Part shown: positions 17,324 to 25,381 of the stretch, piece after piece | Numbering within the stretch: position 1 is the stretch's first letter | Layout: each line of letters opens with the position of its first letter | Source: Candidatus Andersenbacteria bacterium RIFCSPHIGHO2_02_FULL_45_11 | GTDB taxonomy: Bacteria > Patescibacteriota > Andersenbacteria > UBA10190 | Length of the DNA stretch: 34,223 nucleotides | Assembly (NCBI GenBank): GCA_001817055.1 | Contig: MHHP01000015.1 | Coordinates: 12,020-46,242 of the forward strand | Direction: 5' to 3' | The notes under the pieces: model-generated | Seen by the model: the letters and a program-made list of their open reading frames with translations, nothing else | Database searches by the model: none | Told to the model about the DNA's origin: nothing | Program-made: the position numbers and the translations under genes

Positions 17324-18711
17324 TTACTCTACGTGGATTCCGGGTCGGAGCCCGGAATGACAACGAAAACCGCGGGAGTATTTTAATTATGACCGTCATT
17401 ATGGTCATGATGATTGGGATTATGTTCACATCAATTTCTGGTGTTATAAATCTCCAGTATCGCCAAGGAGGATTAGCTGCACAAGATGAAACAGCATTTC
17501 AAATTGCAGAAGCAGGGCTTAATTTTGCTCGTTGGAGGCTTGCGCATAACCCTACAGATTTTAGCGCAGCTGAGCATGAACTTGCCGATCAGTTGCAGGG
17601 GGCGCTTGGTACATATTCATTAACGTTTACTGCCCCTCAAAATGGCAGCACGGTTGTCACTATTACTTCTGTTGGGCACACTGCAAACTCTCCTACACGA
17701 GAAGTTACTCTTACTGCAACGTACGGAATCCCAAGTCTTGCGAAGTACGTCTTTGTTACGAATGAGGACGTTTGGTATGACGAAGAAATTCATGGGCAAG
17801 TACATTCAAACGGCGGAATCCGGATGGATGGTGTGTCTGATGGTGTTATGATGAGCGCAAAAAGTACGTACGTATGCCAAACATCGCATGGGTGTGCAAA
17901 TGAAACGAAGCCCGGTATATGGGGAGATGGGAGTGATAGTGCCCTGTGGCAGTTCCCAGTACCGAGCATTGACTATAGTGGGCTTACGGTAGACCTGTTG
18001 GATATGCAGGCCGCGGCAGTAGCGGCAGGAACCTATTACGGGCCGTCGGGAGCATTGGGGTATCATGTTGTATTTAACACAGATAATACGTATTCCGTAT
18101 TTATAGTGACCGCCACTACTACTGCTATGTCTTCATATGCTCCGGATACGGGGTGGCAAACGGTATCGCACGATATTGCTACGGAAGCATTTCTTACGTC
18201 CGCAGCCGTACCTGATAACGGGGTTATATATGTAGAGGATACATTATGGGTAAACGGCAACATACGCAGCCATGTTACCGTAGCTGCCGGACGGTTTCCG
18301 GATACGCCGAGTACCAATGCTGATATTATTTTGAACGGGAGCATTACATATGACGGTGTGTATGATGGGACGCGTACTTTTGGAGCGATTGCGCAAAAAA
18401 ATATTCTGATTCCGTATTCTGCTGCTCCTGATAATCTTGAGTTGGATGGTGCATACCTTGCACAGCACGGCCGATTTGGAAGGCGATATTATTCTTCGGG
18501 GACATACACGCTGAGAACCTCTATGAATTTGCGTGGGATGATCGCAAGTAACTGGACTCCGGTTACTACGTGGGTTAATGAAAGTGGCACGGTGATAAGC
18601 GGGTATCAGACTGGTGCGAGTACATACGACTCCAATTTATTATATGGGCCGCCTCCATTTTTCCCAACAAGCGGTGAATACCAATTTCTATCGTGGGGCG
18701 AAACACAGTAA
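17320..18711 (+). CDS. PilX-like pilus protein with repeat-derived N-terminus
   Basis: The 463-residue protein has a short basic N-terminus followed by a pilin-like hydrophobic helix (GSILIMTVIMVMMIGIMFTS). A PilX-type continuation, AFQIAEAGLNFARWRLA, comes next, then a long exported beta-rich domain (for example IHGQVHSNGGIRMDG, VIYVEDTLWVNGNIRSHVTV). I chose the ATG at 17320 since it gives the ATGA overlap seen at other junctions of this operon; 17314 is an alternative. Residues about 3-15 (TLRGFRVGARNDN) are encoded by a copy of the dispersed GGATTCCGGGTC repeat, so the start of the gene has been rebuilt by repeat insertion. The function is probably minor pilin or tip initiation complex. 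Confidence 0.78.
   Translation: MITLRGFRVGARNDNENRGSILIMTVIMVMMIGIMFTSISGVINLQYRQGGLAAQDETAFQIAEAGLNFARWRLAHNPTDFSAAEHELADQLQGALGTYSLTFTAPQNGSTVVTITSVGHTANSPTREVTLTATYGIPSLAKYVFVTNEDVWYDEEIHGQVHSNGGIRMDGVSDGVMMSAKSTYVCQTSHGCANETKPGIWGDGSDSALWQFPVPSIDYSGLTVDLLDMQAAAVAAGTYYGPSGALGYHVVFNTDNTYSVFIVTATTTAMSSYAPDTGWQTVSHDIATEAFLTSAAVPDNGVIYVEDTLWVNGNIRSHVTVAAGRFPDTPSTNADIILNGSITYDGVYDGTRTFGAIAQKNILIPYSAAPDNLELDGAYLAQHGRFGRRYYSSGTYTLRTSMNLRGMIASNWTPVTTWVNESGTVISGYQTGASTYDSNLLYGPPPFFPTSGEYQFLSWGETQ
17328..17365. repeat. Dispersed GTCATTCCGG/GGATTCCGGG repeat inside a CDS
   Basis: TCTACGTGGATTCCGGGTC is identical over 19 bp to 10533-10551, and the copy ends in CCCGGAATGACAACG, the reverse complement of the GTCATTCCGGG found at 25275. 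Self-complementary TTCCGGGTCGGAGCCCGGAA forms a hairpin. It encodes the start of the overlapping pilus gene. Confidence 0.8.
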
Positions 18712-18714
18712 TAT
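18709..18714 (+). promoter_or_regulatory. Possible -10 box (TAATAT) before pilM
   Basis: TAATAT lies 6 nt before the pilM ATG, the same geometry as the stronger leaderless promoters here. There is no TGn extension and only a weak -35 (TTCTAT, 17 nt upstream). pilM may alternatively just be read from the upstream transcript. Confidence 0.3.
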
Positions 18715-18720
18715 ATAGAT

Positions 18721-19752
18721 ATGATAGGCATTGATATATCTGATCAGACTATAAAAATAGTCCAACTCTCTGCCGGAAGGGGTAGGCGCCTGGGGTGCAG
18801 ATACTTACACCTCTTGCCTCCCAAGGTTGTTGTGAATGGAATCGTTGTAGATGCTGCAGCTATGGAGCGCGAAATTGCAAAGGCGCTTGCCTCATGTGGC
18901 GCGATGTACCGGAAAAAAGATCCTGTAGTTGCATCCATTCCGGAGTCCCAATCTTTTTTACGGGTTATTGAGATTCCGAAGATGAATGAAGATGAGATTG
19001 GGGAGGCTGTGCAGTGGGAAATTGCTCAACATATTCCGTTTGGCTTGGAAAATGTATATATAGACTGGCAGCTTCTGGCTGCAAGTGATCATCCTATACA
19101 GCCCAATCATCAAGAGATCCAGGTGGGAGCTGCGCAAAAAAAAGTTGTTGATGCGCTGTACGGTGTTCTGAAGAAGCTGCGCCTTGATGTTGCCGCATTT
19201 GAGCTTGAAAGCCAGGCTATCGTGAGATCCCTTGTTTCTCAAGAGTGGCGTTTGAAGGAAGGGTTATTGATTGTTGATATTGGAAGCAGTGCGACAAACG
19301 TTATCGTATACGAGCATGGTGCAAGTAGATTTACGGCGAGCCTTGCCTGTGGCGTTGCAAGTTTAATATCTTCATTATCGCCTGAAGACACTCATACGGT
19401 GCTTGAGAATCTGCATGCATTGCCGGCTGATATAGTTGAGAAGATGCGAGTAGTTATAATTCCTGGCATTCAGCAACTTGCCACGGATATTAGAGGAATT
19501 GTTGATTTTACTAATACTAGTAATGCCAAGCACGAGGTTACGGAGATTATCCTTACAGGGGGTGGTTCTAATCTTCCGGGACTTGATGATGCGTTTCAAA
19601 AACATTTTGATGATGTGCAAATTCAGCGGGGTAATCCTTGGGTTAACATCTTGACCGGATCAGGCGCTACTCACCCTCCGATGGATTTACAAGAATCGGT
19701 TCGATATACAACCGCATTGGGGTTAGCCCTTCGTGATAGTGTTCCCTTATGA
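18721..19752 (+). CDS. pilM: Type IV pilus assembly protein PilM (first copy)
   Basis: A 343-residue actin-fold cytoplasmic protein. Motifs are the phosphate-1 loop IGIDISDQTIKIVQL at the N-terminus, VASIPESQSFLRVIEIP, the EAVQWEI segment, phosphate-2 IVDIGSSATNVIVYE (about 181-195), and the adenosine-motif-like ILTGGGSNLPGLDD (about 278-291). PilM binds the cytoplasmic tail of PilN and connects PilB to the inner-membrane PilN/PilO complex. The PilN-like gene follows with a 4-nt ATGA overlap. A second PilM is encoded 1.4 kb downstream, fused to PilN. Confidence 0.94.
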   Translation: MIGIDISDQTIKIVQLSAGRGRRLGCRYLHLLPPKVVVNGIVVDAAAMEREIAKALASCGAMYRKKDPVVASIPESQSFLRVIEIPKMNEDEIGEAVQWEIAQHIPFGLENVYIDWQLLAASDHPIQPNHQEIQVGAAQKKVVDALYGVLKKLRLDVAAFELESQAIVRSLVSQEWRLKEGLLIVDIGSSATNVIVYEHGASRFTASLACGVASLISSLSPEDTHTVLENLHALPADIVEKMRVVIIPGIQQLATDIRGIVDFTNTSNAKHEVTEIILTGGGSNLPGLDDAFQKHFDDVQIQRGNPWVNILTGSGATHPPMDLQESVRYTTALGLALRDSVPL

Positions 19753-20294
19753 AGACAGAGATTAATGTACTTTCGCCAGAAGCAAAAAACGATCGTCAAC
19801 ATACGATAGTTGCTCATCGAATTCGCGCAATTATGGATGCGATTCTTGTTTGCGCAGTTATTGCAGTATGTTCCTATGCTGCAGCATACGGAGCGCTTAG
19901 AACAATGAGAAATTCAGTTCAGCAACATGGATTAACCCAAGAGAGTGAGAGGGCTGAAATACATCAAAAAATACAAGATATTAATGCGATTATTGCTATT
20001 GTCGATGATCGCATTACTCAAGAATATCTTTGGACGCCCCTGATACCAGATATAGTGCGCCTTGCATCGCCGGGTATCGCAATAGTAAAAATTGAATTAA
20101 CCGAAAATCCCCAAACCCTTGTTCTTACAGGAAGAGCTTCTCAGGGGTCTGTGGTAGTACAGTATCAACGATCGCTTGAAAAACTGCCGTGGGTAGACCA
20201 TGTTGTAGCACCCTTACAAAATTTTGCGCTTGTACCCGATGCGGCTGCAGTCTTTACAATATTTCCGAAAGCGAAAGGGGACCCTGCCGTATGA
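19749..20294 (+). CDS. pilN: PilN-like pilus assembly protein (first copy)
   Basis: The 181-residue protein has a short cytoplasmic N-terminus containing INVLSPEAK, in the place of the conserved INLLP motif by which PilN docks to PilM. One membrane helix (about 32-50) and a coiled coil (about 55-85) follow. The C-terminal ferredoxin-like periplasmic domain shows IAIVKIELTENPQTLVLTGRAS and the typical SLEKLPWVDHVV. It overlaps both neighbours by 4 nt, giving the order M-N-O. Identification rests on order, topology and these motifs; overall sequence is divergent. Confidence 0.8.
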   Translation: MKTEINVLSPEAKNDRQHTIVAHRIRAIMDAILVCAVIAVCSYAAAYGALRTMRNSVQQHGLTQESERAEIHQKIQDINAIIAIVDDRITQEYLWTPLIPDIVRLASPGIAIVKIELTENPQTLVLTGRASQGSVVVQYQRSLEKLPWVDHVVAPLQNFALVPDAAAVFTIFPKAKGDPAV

Positions 20295-20863
20295 AATCGC
20301 TAATATATTATAGTATTGTCGGTAGCAGTACGGTGCTTTGTATTGTGGCATCATTTTTCCTGCATATGCAGGTACGTGAGATACGCGATACCTTGGCTCT
20401 TTCTATTCGCGAATTAGAGATAGCTCCAACACAAGAGTCACAAGCGCGTATATTGAAAAAAGAGTTAGAGAGTATTGAGCAAAAACTGCAGCAAGTTTCT
20501 TTGATTACTATCTCACAGGATGAGATTGTGGGTGTGATAGATAAGATATTGCTGGCCGGCAAAGAATCTGGTGTTTCTGTGCAAGTGCCTCAGGTACATG
20601 CGGGTACTGCTAAGCCAGGCGTTTTGCAAGATGTTCGTATACGAATGAATGCGATTGGATCACCTTCGGCTCTTGTTGCGTTTATGTATCGTTTAGAACA
20701 TGTACCATATATAATTAGGGTTGCTTCTTGGAACTTGGATACAACACGTCAGAGTGCACCTGGGTCATTTGCGGCCAATGTGCCCGCAGATACTTCCAAA
20801 TCAAAGCCTCCTTCAGGAAGCCTACTAGCCGTAGAAGCGATTATCTCTATTTTGCAAAAATGA
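20291..20863 (+). CDS. pilO: PilO-like pilus assembly protein (first copy)
   Basis: The 190-residue protein starts with one membrane helix (about 7-25), then a predicted coiled coil rich in Glu/Lys/Gln (about 30-75). A periplasmic ferredoxin-like domain follows (about 78-190) with GVSVQVPQVHA, RIRMNAIGSPSALVAFMYRLEHVPYIIRV and a basic/Ser-rich insert. PilO pairs with PilN in the inner membrane. The track starts at 20189, but the ATG at 20291 gives the ATGA overlap with pilN and puts the hydrophobic helix at the N-terminus. The following small gene also begins with an ATGA overlap. Confidence 0.8.
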   Translation: MKSLIYYSIVGSSTVLCIVASFFLHMQVREIRDTLALSIRELEIAPTQESQARILKKELESIEQKLQQVSLITISQDEIVGVIDKILLAGKESGVSVQVPQVHAGTAKPGVLQDVRIRMNAIGSPSALVAFMYRLEHVPYIIRVASWNLDTTRQSAPGSFAANVPADTSKSKPPSGSLLAVEAIISILQK

Positions 20864-21132
20864 AACACATATCAAATATATTTATCTACCATATACGGTC
20901 TATTGCGATAGGCATTATTTTGATTGGCGCCTTGGTGTCGTTTGGTATTATATATTATGCCTTTTCATTTCCTGCTGTGCCCGTAGCGTCTGTTGGGATT
21001 GCTGGAGAAAATGTATCCGCAGCAGGCGATAGATTTGACCGGGTATTTCTATGGTTTGCAGAAAAGGAAAAAGCGACACAATCTGTACCGGTTATACCAA
21101 ATTCAGCCTTCTTTATACCCAGCGGCTTATGA
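20860..21132 (+). CDS. Small single-pass membrane protein of pilus cassette 1
   Basis: A 90-residue protein with one hydrophobic segment (about 14-38: IAIGIILIGALVSFGIIYYAF) and a short exported tail ending NSAFFIPSGL. I recognise no family. It overlaps pilO (ATGA) and the next PilM fusion gene (ATGA), so it is part of the cassette. The gene at 23202, after the second PilM/N/O set, has the same size, topology and position, suggesting that both serve the same role, perhaps that of PilP or a stabiliser of PilN/O. No lipobox is present, unlike classical PilP. Confidence 0.75.
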   Translation: MKHISNIFIYHIRSIAIGIILIGALVSFGIIYYAFSFPAVPVASVGIAGENVSAAGDRFDRVFLWFAEKEKATQSVPVIPNSAFFIPSGL

Positions 21133-22682
21133 TTGGTATTGATATCTCTGATCGTTCGGTAAAAATTGCGGAGGTTTCTTCTGCCTCTCGTCCGCAATTT
21201 AAAACTGTATGCTGGTCGCCATTGCCTGCTGGCCTTTTGCGCAGGGGTATTGTTCAAGACGTTCCTACTTTAATAGAACACTTGAAAACCACATGTGGTA
21301 AATGTTCGCCGTTTCCATTATCTCAAGGCCCTATTGTTGCATCTATTCCGGAAACTCGTTCCTTTATTCGCGTGCTCGATGTACCAATATTATCTCAACA
21401 AGAAACTGATGAAGCAGTACAGTGGGCTATTCGCAAAGACCTCCCGTTTGATCTTAAAAGTGTATATGTGGGATGGCAGCCCATTGCATCTTCGTCTAGT
21501 GTAAATATGCGCCAGGTACTTGTGGGGGCTGCTCAGCGAGCAGTCATAGACCCGCTTCTAGCTGCATTGGACGGCGCTGGATTTAGTGTTGTGGCATTAG
21601 AGTTAGAATCACAAGCTATGGTTCGCAGCCTTCTGCCACTTGATTCCGCTTCTATTGAAGGGGTTGTAATTTGTGATTTGGGTGCAAGCACGACTAAGAT
21701 TATATATTTTGATCGGGGTGCGATGCGACTTACGGCAGATGTGCCGAGCGGAGGGGATCGGTTAACGGCAGAGCTGGTTCGGGCATTTTCTATTACTCCT
21801 GAGATTGCCGCAGAGAAAAAGTCTATAATCGGTGTTATTGCCCGTAATGGGGAGGATGGGGCAATTGCTACTACGCTTCGAGGGGCAGTATTGGCATTGG
21901 CGCAAGAAGTGCATAGTACTATTGAATCTGCGTTACCTCAATTACCAGGAGGTGGTAGTGTGCGAGGAATACTTTTATCGGGTGGCGGTGCAAATTTACC
22001 AGGGATCAGAGATATTTTTGGAGAAGTGTTTCCGGGTATTCCGGTGCAGATCGGGAATCCACTCACGAACCTAACGTCACCTGCAATGTCGATCAGTCCT
22101 CAAGATGCTAGTCATTTTGTGACTGCGCTTGGTCTTGCGCTTCGTACGGATGGGTTGAATCTTCTTCCTCCACCTCGACGCCATGCACTTGCGCTCAAGT
22201 CGATGGTAGAGAATACGCATCACTTCCTTTCTAGTATTACGATGGGGCTCGCATTGCTGACGCTTGTGGGGACTCTCAGCCTTGGAATTTTACAAAGTTT
22301 GATTTCTGCAACCCCTCCTGAAAAGTCGGCGCAATTAGATCAGGTGATGTCGCAATATGCTGCTCTTCGTGAATCAGTGAGTTCTCAGAATGTTTTGCTT
22401 TCTGCGATCAGCGGGGTGAGCGATAAACGGCTCTTGTGGAGCGATAAAATACATGAGCTGTTAGGAGTTATTCCGGGAGGTGTGCACATCCAAGCTATTC
22501 GAGCAACGGGGGGCGATGCGCCGTCAATTTCATTCTCTGGGCAAGCTGCAACGCGGAATGCGCTGATTATTTTGGAGCAGCGCCTCAAGAGTATTTCCTG
22601 GGCTACTTCTGTTAAAGCCCCCAACTCCAATTTGATTGATCGTACGAACGCTCCTTATGAGTTTATTATGTTGTTGAAATAG
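21129..22682 (+). CDS. PilM-PilN fusion protein (second copy)
   Basis: The 517-residue protein joins two assembly components. Residues 1 to about 335 are a PilM: IGIDISDRSVKIAEV, VASIPETRSFIRVLDVP, EAVQWAI, ELESQAMVRSLL, ICDLGASTTKIIYFD, LLSGGGANLPGI. LNLLPPPRR (the PilN docking motif) follows at once. Then come a membrane helix (about 365-390), a helical segment and a PilN ferredoxin-like domain ending with RLKSISWATSV. The tracked start at 21051 is too early; ATG 21129 overlaps the previous stop as ATGA and aligns with the first PilM. Fusion guarantees a 1:1 PilM-PilN stoichiometry. It is a diverged paralogue of the 18721-20294 gene pair. Confidence 0.9.
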   Translation: MIGIDISDRSVKIAEVSSASRPQFKTVCWSPLPAGLLRRGIVQDVPTLIEHLKTTCGKCSPFPLSQGPIVASIPETRSFIRVLDVPILSQQETDEAVQWAIRKDLPFDLKSVYVGWQPIASSSSVNMRQVLVGAAQRAVIDPLLAALDGAGFSVVALELESQAMVRSLLPLDSASIEGVVICDLGASTTKIIYFDRGAMRLTADVPSGGDRLTAELVRAFSITPEIAAEKKSIIGVIARNGEDGAIATTLRGAVLALAQEVHSTIESALPQLPGGGSVRGILLSGGGANLPGIRDIFGEVFPGIPVQIGNPLTNLTSPAMSISPQDASHFVTALGLALRTDGLNLLPPPRRHALALKSMVENTHHFLSSITMGLALLTLVGTLSLGILQSLISATPPEKSAQLDQVMSQYAALRESVSSQNVLLSAISGVSDKRLLWSDKIHELLGVIPGGVHIQAIRATGGDAPSISFSGQAATRNALIILEQRLKSISWATSVKAPNSNLIDRTNAPYEFIMLLK

Positions 22683-22684
22683 AT

Positions 22685-23218
22685 ATGATTTCACTATTTC
22701 GCATTGTTCTTCTGTTCGCTCTGGCTGCACTTCAGCCCTTCTTGTGGGGGTATGTGAGCGATCGTGCTCAGCAATTACACTTGCTGCAAACTAATGAGGA
22801 GCAATTTGCGTTACTCTCCCAGAAAATGATTGAATCTCAGCAAGCGTTTTCTGATGCGCAGCCTCGATTACTCAAGCTTGGCGATGTATTTCCAGCTTCA
22901 AGCGCTTTATCTCAAGTAGTTGGTCGTATTGAAGCTCTTGCTGATACTAAGCAGTTGGGTATTGAGCTTAAAAGTATTGAAGATACGATTTCCATAGAGG
23001 CTGGGAGTGGCACTATAAGGCCCAAGCGTATCACTGCTGAAGTTACGGGTTCAGTTGAGGCGCTATTCTCGTTTTTAGAAGCCATGGAAAATCAAAATGA
23101 ATTTCTCTCTATCGAATCGTGGGATATTATAGCTGCTGGATTACCCGAGAAAGCGTCGCAGCCAGTGTTTCAAATGACGTTACATACGATATATTATTTC
23201 TATGATGCGCCTATCTAG
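22685..23218 (+). CDS. PilO-like protein (second copy)
   Basis: The 177-residue protein has an N-terminal membrane helix (about 2-22), a helical stretch (about 25-60: RAQQLHLLQTNEEQFALLSQ), and a ferredoxin-like domain. That domain contains SALSQVVGRIEALADTKQLGIEL and the PilO-type strand ITAEVTGSVEALFSFLEAMENQ. It starts 2 nt after the PilM-PilN fusion without an SD and its last 17 nt overlap the next gene. Order and topology identify it; similarity to the first PilO is low by eye. Confidence 0.8.
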   Translation: MISLFRIVLLFALAALQPFLWGYVSDRAQQLHLLQTNEEQFALLSQKMIESQQAFSDAQPRLLKLGDVFPASSALSQVVGRIEALADTKQLGIELKSIEDTISIEAGSGTIRPKRITAEVTGSVEALFSFLEAMENQNEFLSIESWDIIAAGLPEKASQPVFQMTLHTIYYFYDAPI

Positions 23219-23504
23219 TAGTAATGATGGAGTACGTGCAGTAATGGGAACCCTGGGTGGCCCCATTATTCGCCTTATAACCATCGCGGTTTTTCTCGTG
23301 TTCTCGCTATATCTTGGATATCGTCATGCGTACGCACCCTTATTTGATGACGTGCAATTGCCTGCTGCTGCGGCGGCACAGAGTGTTCGTATTGATACGA
23401 AGATTCTGGACGCAATTGATGCCTCTACTGCAGGCAGGCGCAGCCATGTTCCGCATACGTACGATCAATACCGCACACTATTTGCATCTGTTAGTGATGA
23501 ATAG
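23202..23504 (+). CDS. Small single-pass membrane protein of pilus cassette 2
   Basis: A 100-residue protein with one membrane helix (about 19-40: GGPIIRLITIAVFLVFSLYLGY) and a short tail. It begins inside the PilO gene (17-nt overlap); an ATG at 23205 is an equally possible start. No family recognised. It matches the gene at 20860 in size, topology and position at the end of a PilM/N/O set. It overlaps the next gene by 8 nt. Confidence 0.7.
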   Translation: MMRLSSSNDGVRAVMGTLGGPIIRLITIAVFLVFSLYLGYRHAYAPLFDDVQLPAAAAAQSVRIDTKILDAIDASTAGRRSHVPHTYDQYRTLFASVSDE

Positions 23505-23913
23505 CTCTTTGCGTGTACTGGTGTTTGGCACATTTGACCCTCTGCATGCAGGGCATCGTGATTTATTCGAGCAGGCAGCGTCGCTTGGAGGCTACCTCGC
23601 GGTTGTAGTGGCGAGAGACACAGCTATTAATTCTCAAAAAGGCAGGTCTCCTGCGGTGCCAGAACACGAACGTCTTGCGGCGGTTGCACACGAAAGCGTA
23701 GTAGATGAGGCAATGCTCGGAGATGCGGACCCGTTTTCATACTCGTTACTTGCCACTTTTGCATTTGATATTCTTGCATTGGGATATGACCAAGCACCTT
23801 CGGATACCGAAGTGAGAAAAATTCTTGAGGCCTTGCATAAATCGCATGTGAAAATAGTTCGCCTTGCGCCACATCGGCCGGATATATATAAGTCATCGCT
23901 CCTGAGGACGTGA
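23497..23913 (+). CDS. Cytidylyltransferase-like nucleotidyltransferase (FAD synthase / RibL-like)
   Basis: A 138-residue single-domain enzyme of the HxGH nucleotidyltransferase superfamily. FGTFDPLHAGHRDLFEQA carries the HAGH signature; VVVARD, KGRSPAVPEHERLAAV and LALGYDQ match the archaeal-type FAD synthetase / glycerol-phosphate cytidylyltransferase group. No riboflavin kinase domain is present. GYDQ and the final YKSSLLR make a RibL-like FMN adenylyltransferase my first choice. The tracked start (23314) is rejected: the ATG at 23497 puts the HxGH strand at the N-terminus and gives an 8-nt overlap with the previous gene. It ends the long co-directional block. Confidence 0.83.
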   Translation: MNSSLRVLVFGTFDPLHAGHRDLFEQAASLGGYLAVVVARDTAINSQKGRSPAVPEHERLAAVAHESVVDEAMLGDADPFSYSLLATFAFDILALGYDQAPSDTEVRKILEALHKSHVKIVRLAPHRPDIYKSSLLRT

Positions 23914-23919
23914 TATACT
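23911..23919 (+). promoter_or_regulatory. Extended -10 promoter (TGaTATACT), leaderless, before PrsW-like gene
   Basis: TGA-TATACT overlaps the stop codon of the previous gene and ends 7 nt before the ATG at 23927. The geometry is identical to the pilB promoter. No good -35 is present. Confidence 0.6.
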
Positions 23920-23926
23920 TGAATGC

Positions 23927-24874
23927 ATGGTGAATGCCCCTATTTTTCTTCCCGTTGGAGTGTCTATAGGGATTGTAGCGTTTTTGCTGAGCCTGTTGCC
24001 CGCAGTGTTTTTCTTATGGATGTGGTATTTGCGCAATCGGGACCGAAGCTTACCCGCAGCTTCTATTGCGCTGGCGTTTGCCGTGGGTGCAATTATCGTG
24101 TTACCCGCGTTTTGGCTAGAGCGTGGTGCGGATAGTGTATGGAACATAGTATCTCCTCAAACAGCGCATTATTATGCTGGTGCGTCATTGCCCCTGCTCC
24201 GTATTCAAGATATTCTGCTTCCGGCCTTTGCAACATTCCTTATTGTTGCGCTTGTAGAAGAGGGGCTTCGGTATGGTGCGATGCGGATATGGATGAGGCG
24301 GAGCCGTACGATTGACCAAGTATTTGATGGCCTACTAATTGGTGTTGCGATTGGGCTTGGGTTCTCCACGTTTGAAAATACCTTATATTTTAAAGATCTG
24401 CTGCACGGACAAGATTACGATACGTTAGTATTTGTATTCTTTTTGCGATTCTTAATTTCAACACTTGCGCATATTAGCTTCTCGGGGATTATGGGCGTAC
24501 TTATAGCACAAGGCACATTTCATATGTTTCGGTCGCGCTCATATATGATACTAGCATTTTTGGTACCATGGTTTTTACACGGGCTTTTTGATCTACTTTT
24601 GGGCGTAGGCCATGGATTGTATGCTGTACTTGTTCTGATTCCCGCACTATTAACGTTGGTTTCGTGGACGTTTAATCGCCAGCTTTTTATCATTCATAAA
24701 AAAGATGGGAAATTCTTAGCACAAGAAAAAACTCCCGAGTCGCCTATGATGCACGCCCTGGAGAAGGCTTTGAAGGTGGAAAATTCCCCTTGGAATATTC
24801 ATGCTTCGTACTTGAATGAGAACAAGTCGTATCGAGCTATCTTTAATGCGATGGGAAGTAAGCGATATGAATAG
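23927..24874 (+). CDS. PrsW-like intramembrane protease
   Basis: A 315-residue multi-pass membrane protein with the three PrsW/CAAX-type motifs: EEGLRYG (about 103-109), FSTFENTLYF with the conserved E-N (about 144-153), and LAHISFSGIMG plus HGLFDLLL further on. In Bacillus PrsW cleaves an anti-sigma factor; no anti-sigma gene is seen here, so the substrate is open. A cytoplasmic tail of about 80 residues follows the last helix. It has its own leaderless promoter and its stop overlaps the next gene by 8 nt, so the small anchored protein downstream may be a partner. Confidence 0.87.
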   Translation: MVNAPIFLPVGVSIGIVAFLLSLLPAVFFLWMWYLRNRDRSLPAASIALAFAVGAIIVLPAFWLERGADSVWNIVSPQTAHYYAGASLPLLRIQDILLPAFATFLIVALVEEGLRYGAMRIWMRRSRTIDQVFDGLLIGVAIGLGFSTFENTLYFKDLLHGQDYDTLVFVFFLRFLISTLAHISFSGIMGVLIAQGTFHMFRSRSYMILAFLVPWFLHGLFDLLLGVGHGLYAVLVLIPALLTLVSWTFNRQLFIIHKKDGKFLAQEKTPESPMMHALEKALKVENSPWNIHASYLNENKSYRAIFNAMGSKRYE

Positions 24875-25274
24875 GCAGTTTGGAATAGGGTTGTTAGTTG
24901 TAGGGTGTTTGGGGCTTGTGGGTGTGGGAGCGCTTATTGATGCAATCGGCGGCGTAACGGTGCGTACGAATGTTGCGCCAGACACTACGGCGCTTACGGT
25001 ATTTGATCCGCTACTTCCCGGAACATTCGTAAAGCCGACATGGACGGTTGGTAAAGATTCTTCGAATAAAGAAGTGGAGCTTATGCTTACTACAGAAGCA
25101 AAAGACTATTCTCTTGTGCATACGAAATTTATATTCGGAGGTGCTCGTATTCAAGTTCCGTGCGATGTGGCTGCCGGAAGTGCACGGCTGGAACTTGTGG
25201 GGCAGCAAGACCGTGATGTTATTTCGTCTGTTGCAGTTGAAATTCTTCCACCCGGCCCGGATTGCGTACGGTAG
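24867..25274 (+). CDS. Small anchored exported protein, possible lipoprotein
   Basis: A 135-residue protein with an N-terminal hydrophobic segment (about 5-28). LVVGC at residues 10-14 fits a lipobox loosely, though the helix continues past it, so simple membrane anchoring is also possible. The rest is a beta-rich domain (FDPLLPGTFVKPTWTV..., RIQVPCDVAAGSARLELV) of unrecognised family. The ATG at 24867 overlaps the PrsW stop by 8 nt, the same overlap length seen at 23497. The track start at 24816 lies inside PrsW and is unlikely. Confidence 0.72.
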   Translation: MNRQFGIGLLVVGCLGLVGVGALIDAIGGVTVRTNVAPDTTALTVFDPLLPGTFVKPTWTVGKDSSNKEVELMLTTEAKDYSLVHTKFIFGGARIQVPCDVAAGSARLELVGQQDRDVISSVAVEILPPGPDCVR

Positions 25275-25325
25275 TGTCATTCCGGGCCTGCCTACCGGCC
25301 AGGCAGGCTTGACCCTGAATCCACA
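25275..25325. repeat. Dispersed GTCATTCCGG repeat with GCCTGCCT hairpin
   Basis: GTCATTCCGGGCCTGCCTACCGGCCAGGCAGGCTTGACCCTGAATCCA is closely similar to the core of the element at 10478-10525. GCCTGCCT pairs with AGGCAGGC. It lies directly after a stop codon. Confidence 0.75.
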
Positions 25326-25336
25326 TAAGATTTAGG

Positions 25337-25368
25337 CAAAAGAAAAACCCGCTCGGAAACCGAACGGG
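25337..25368 (-). terminator. Rho-independent terminator of the small minus-strand gene
   Basis: On the minus strand, CCCGTTCGG-TTT-CCGAGCGGG forms a 9-bp stem with one G-U pair, followed by TTTTTCTTTT. It lies 14 nt after the stop of the gene at 25382. Confidence 0.85.
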
Positions 25369-25381
25369 GTTGTGAATTTGA

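Noticed and set aside
23314-23496. Upstream extension of the nucleotidyltransferase
   Set aside because: It overlaps most of the previous gene in another frame and puts the HxGH motif far from the N-terminus.
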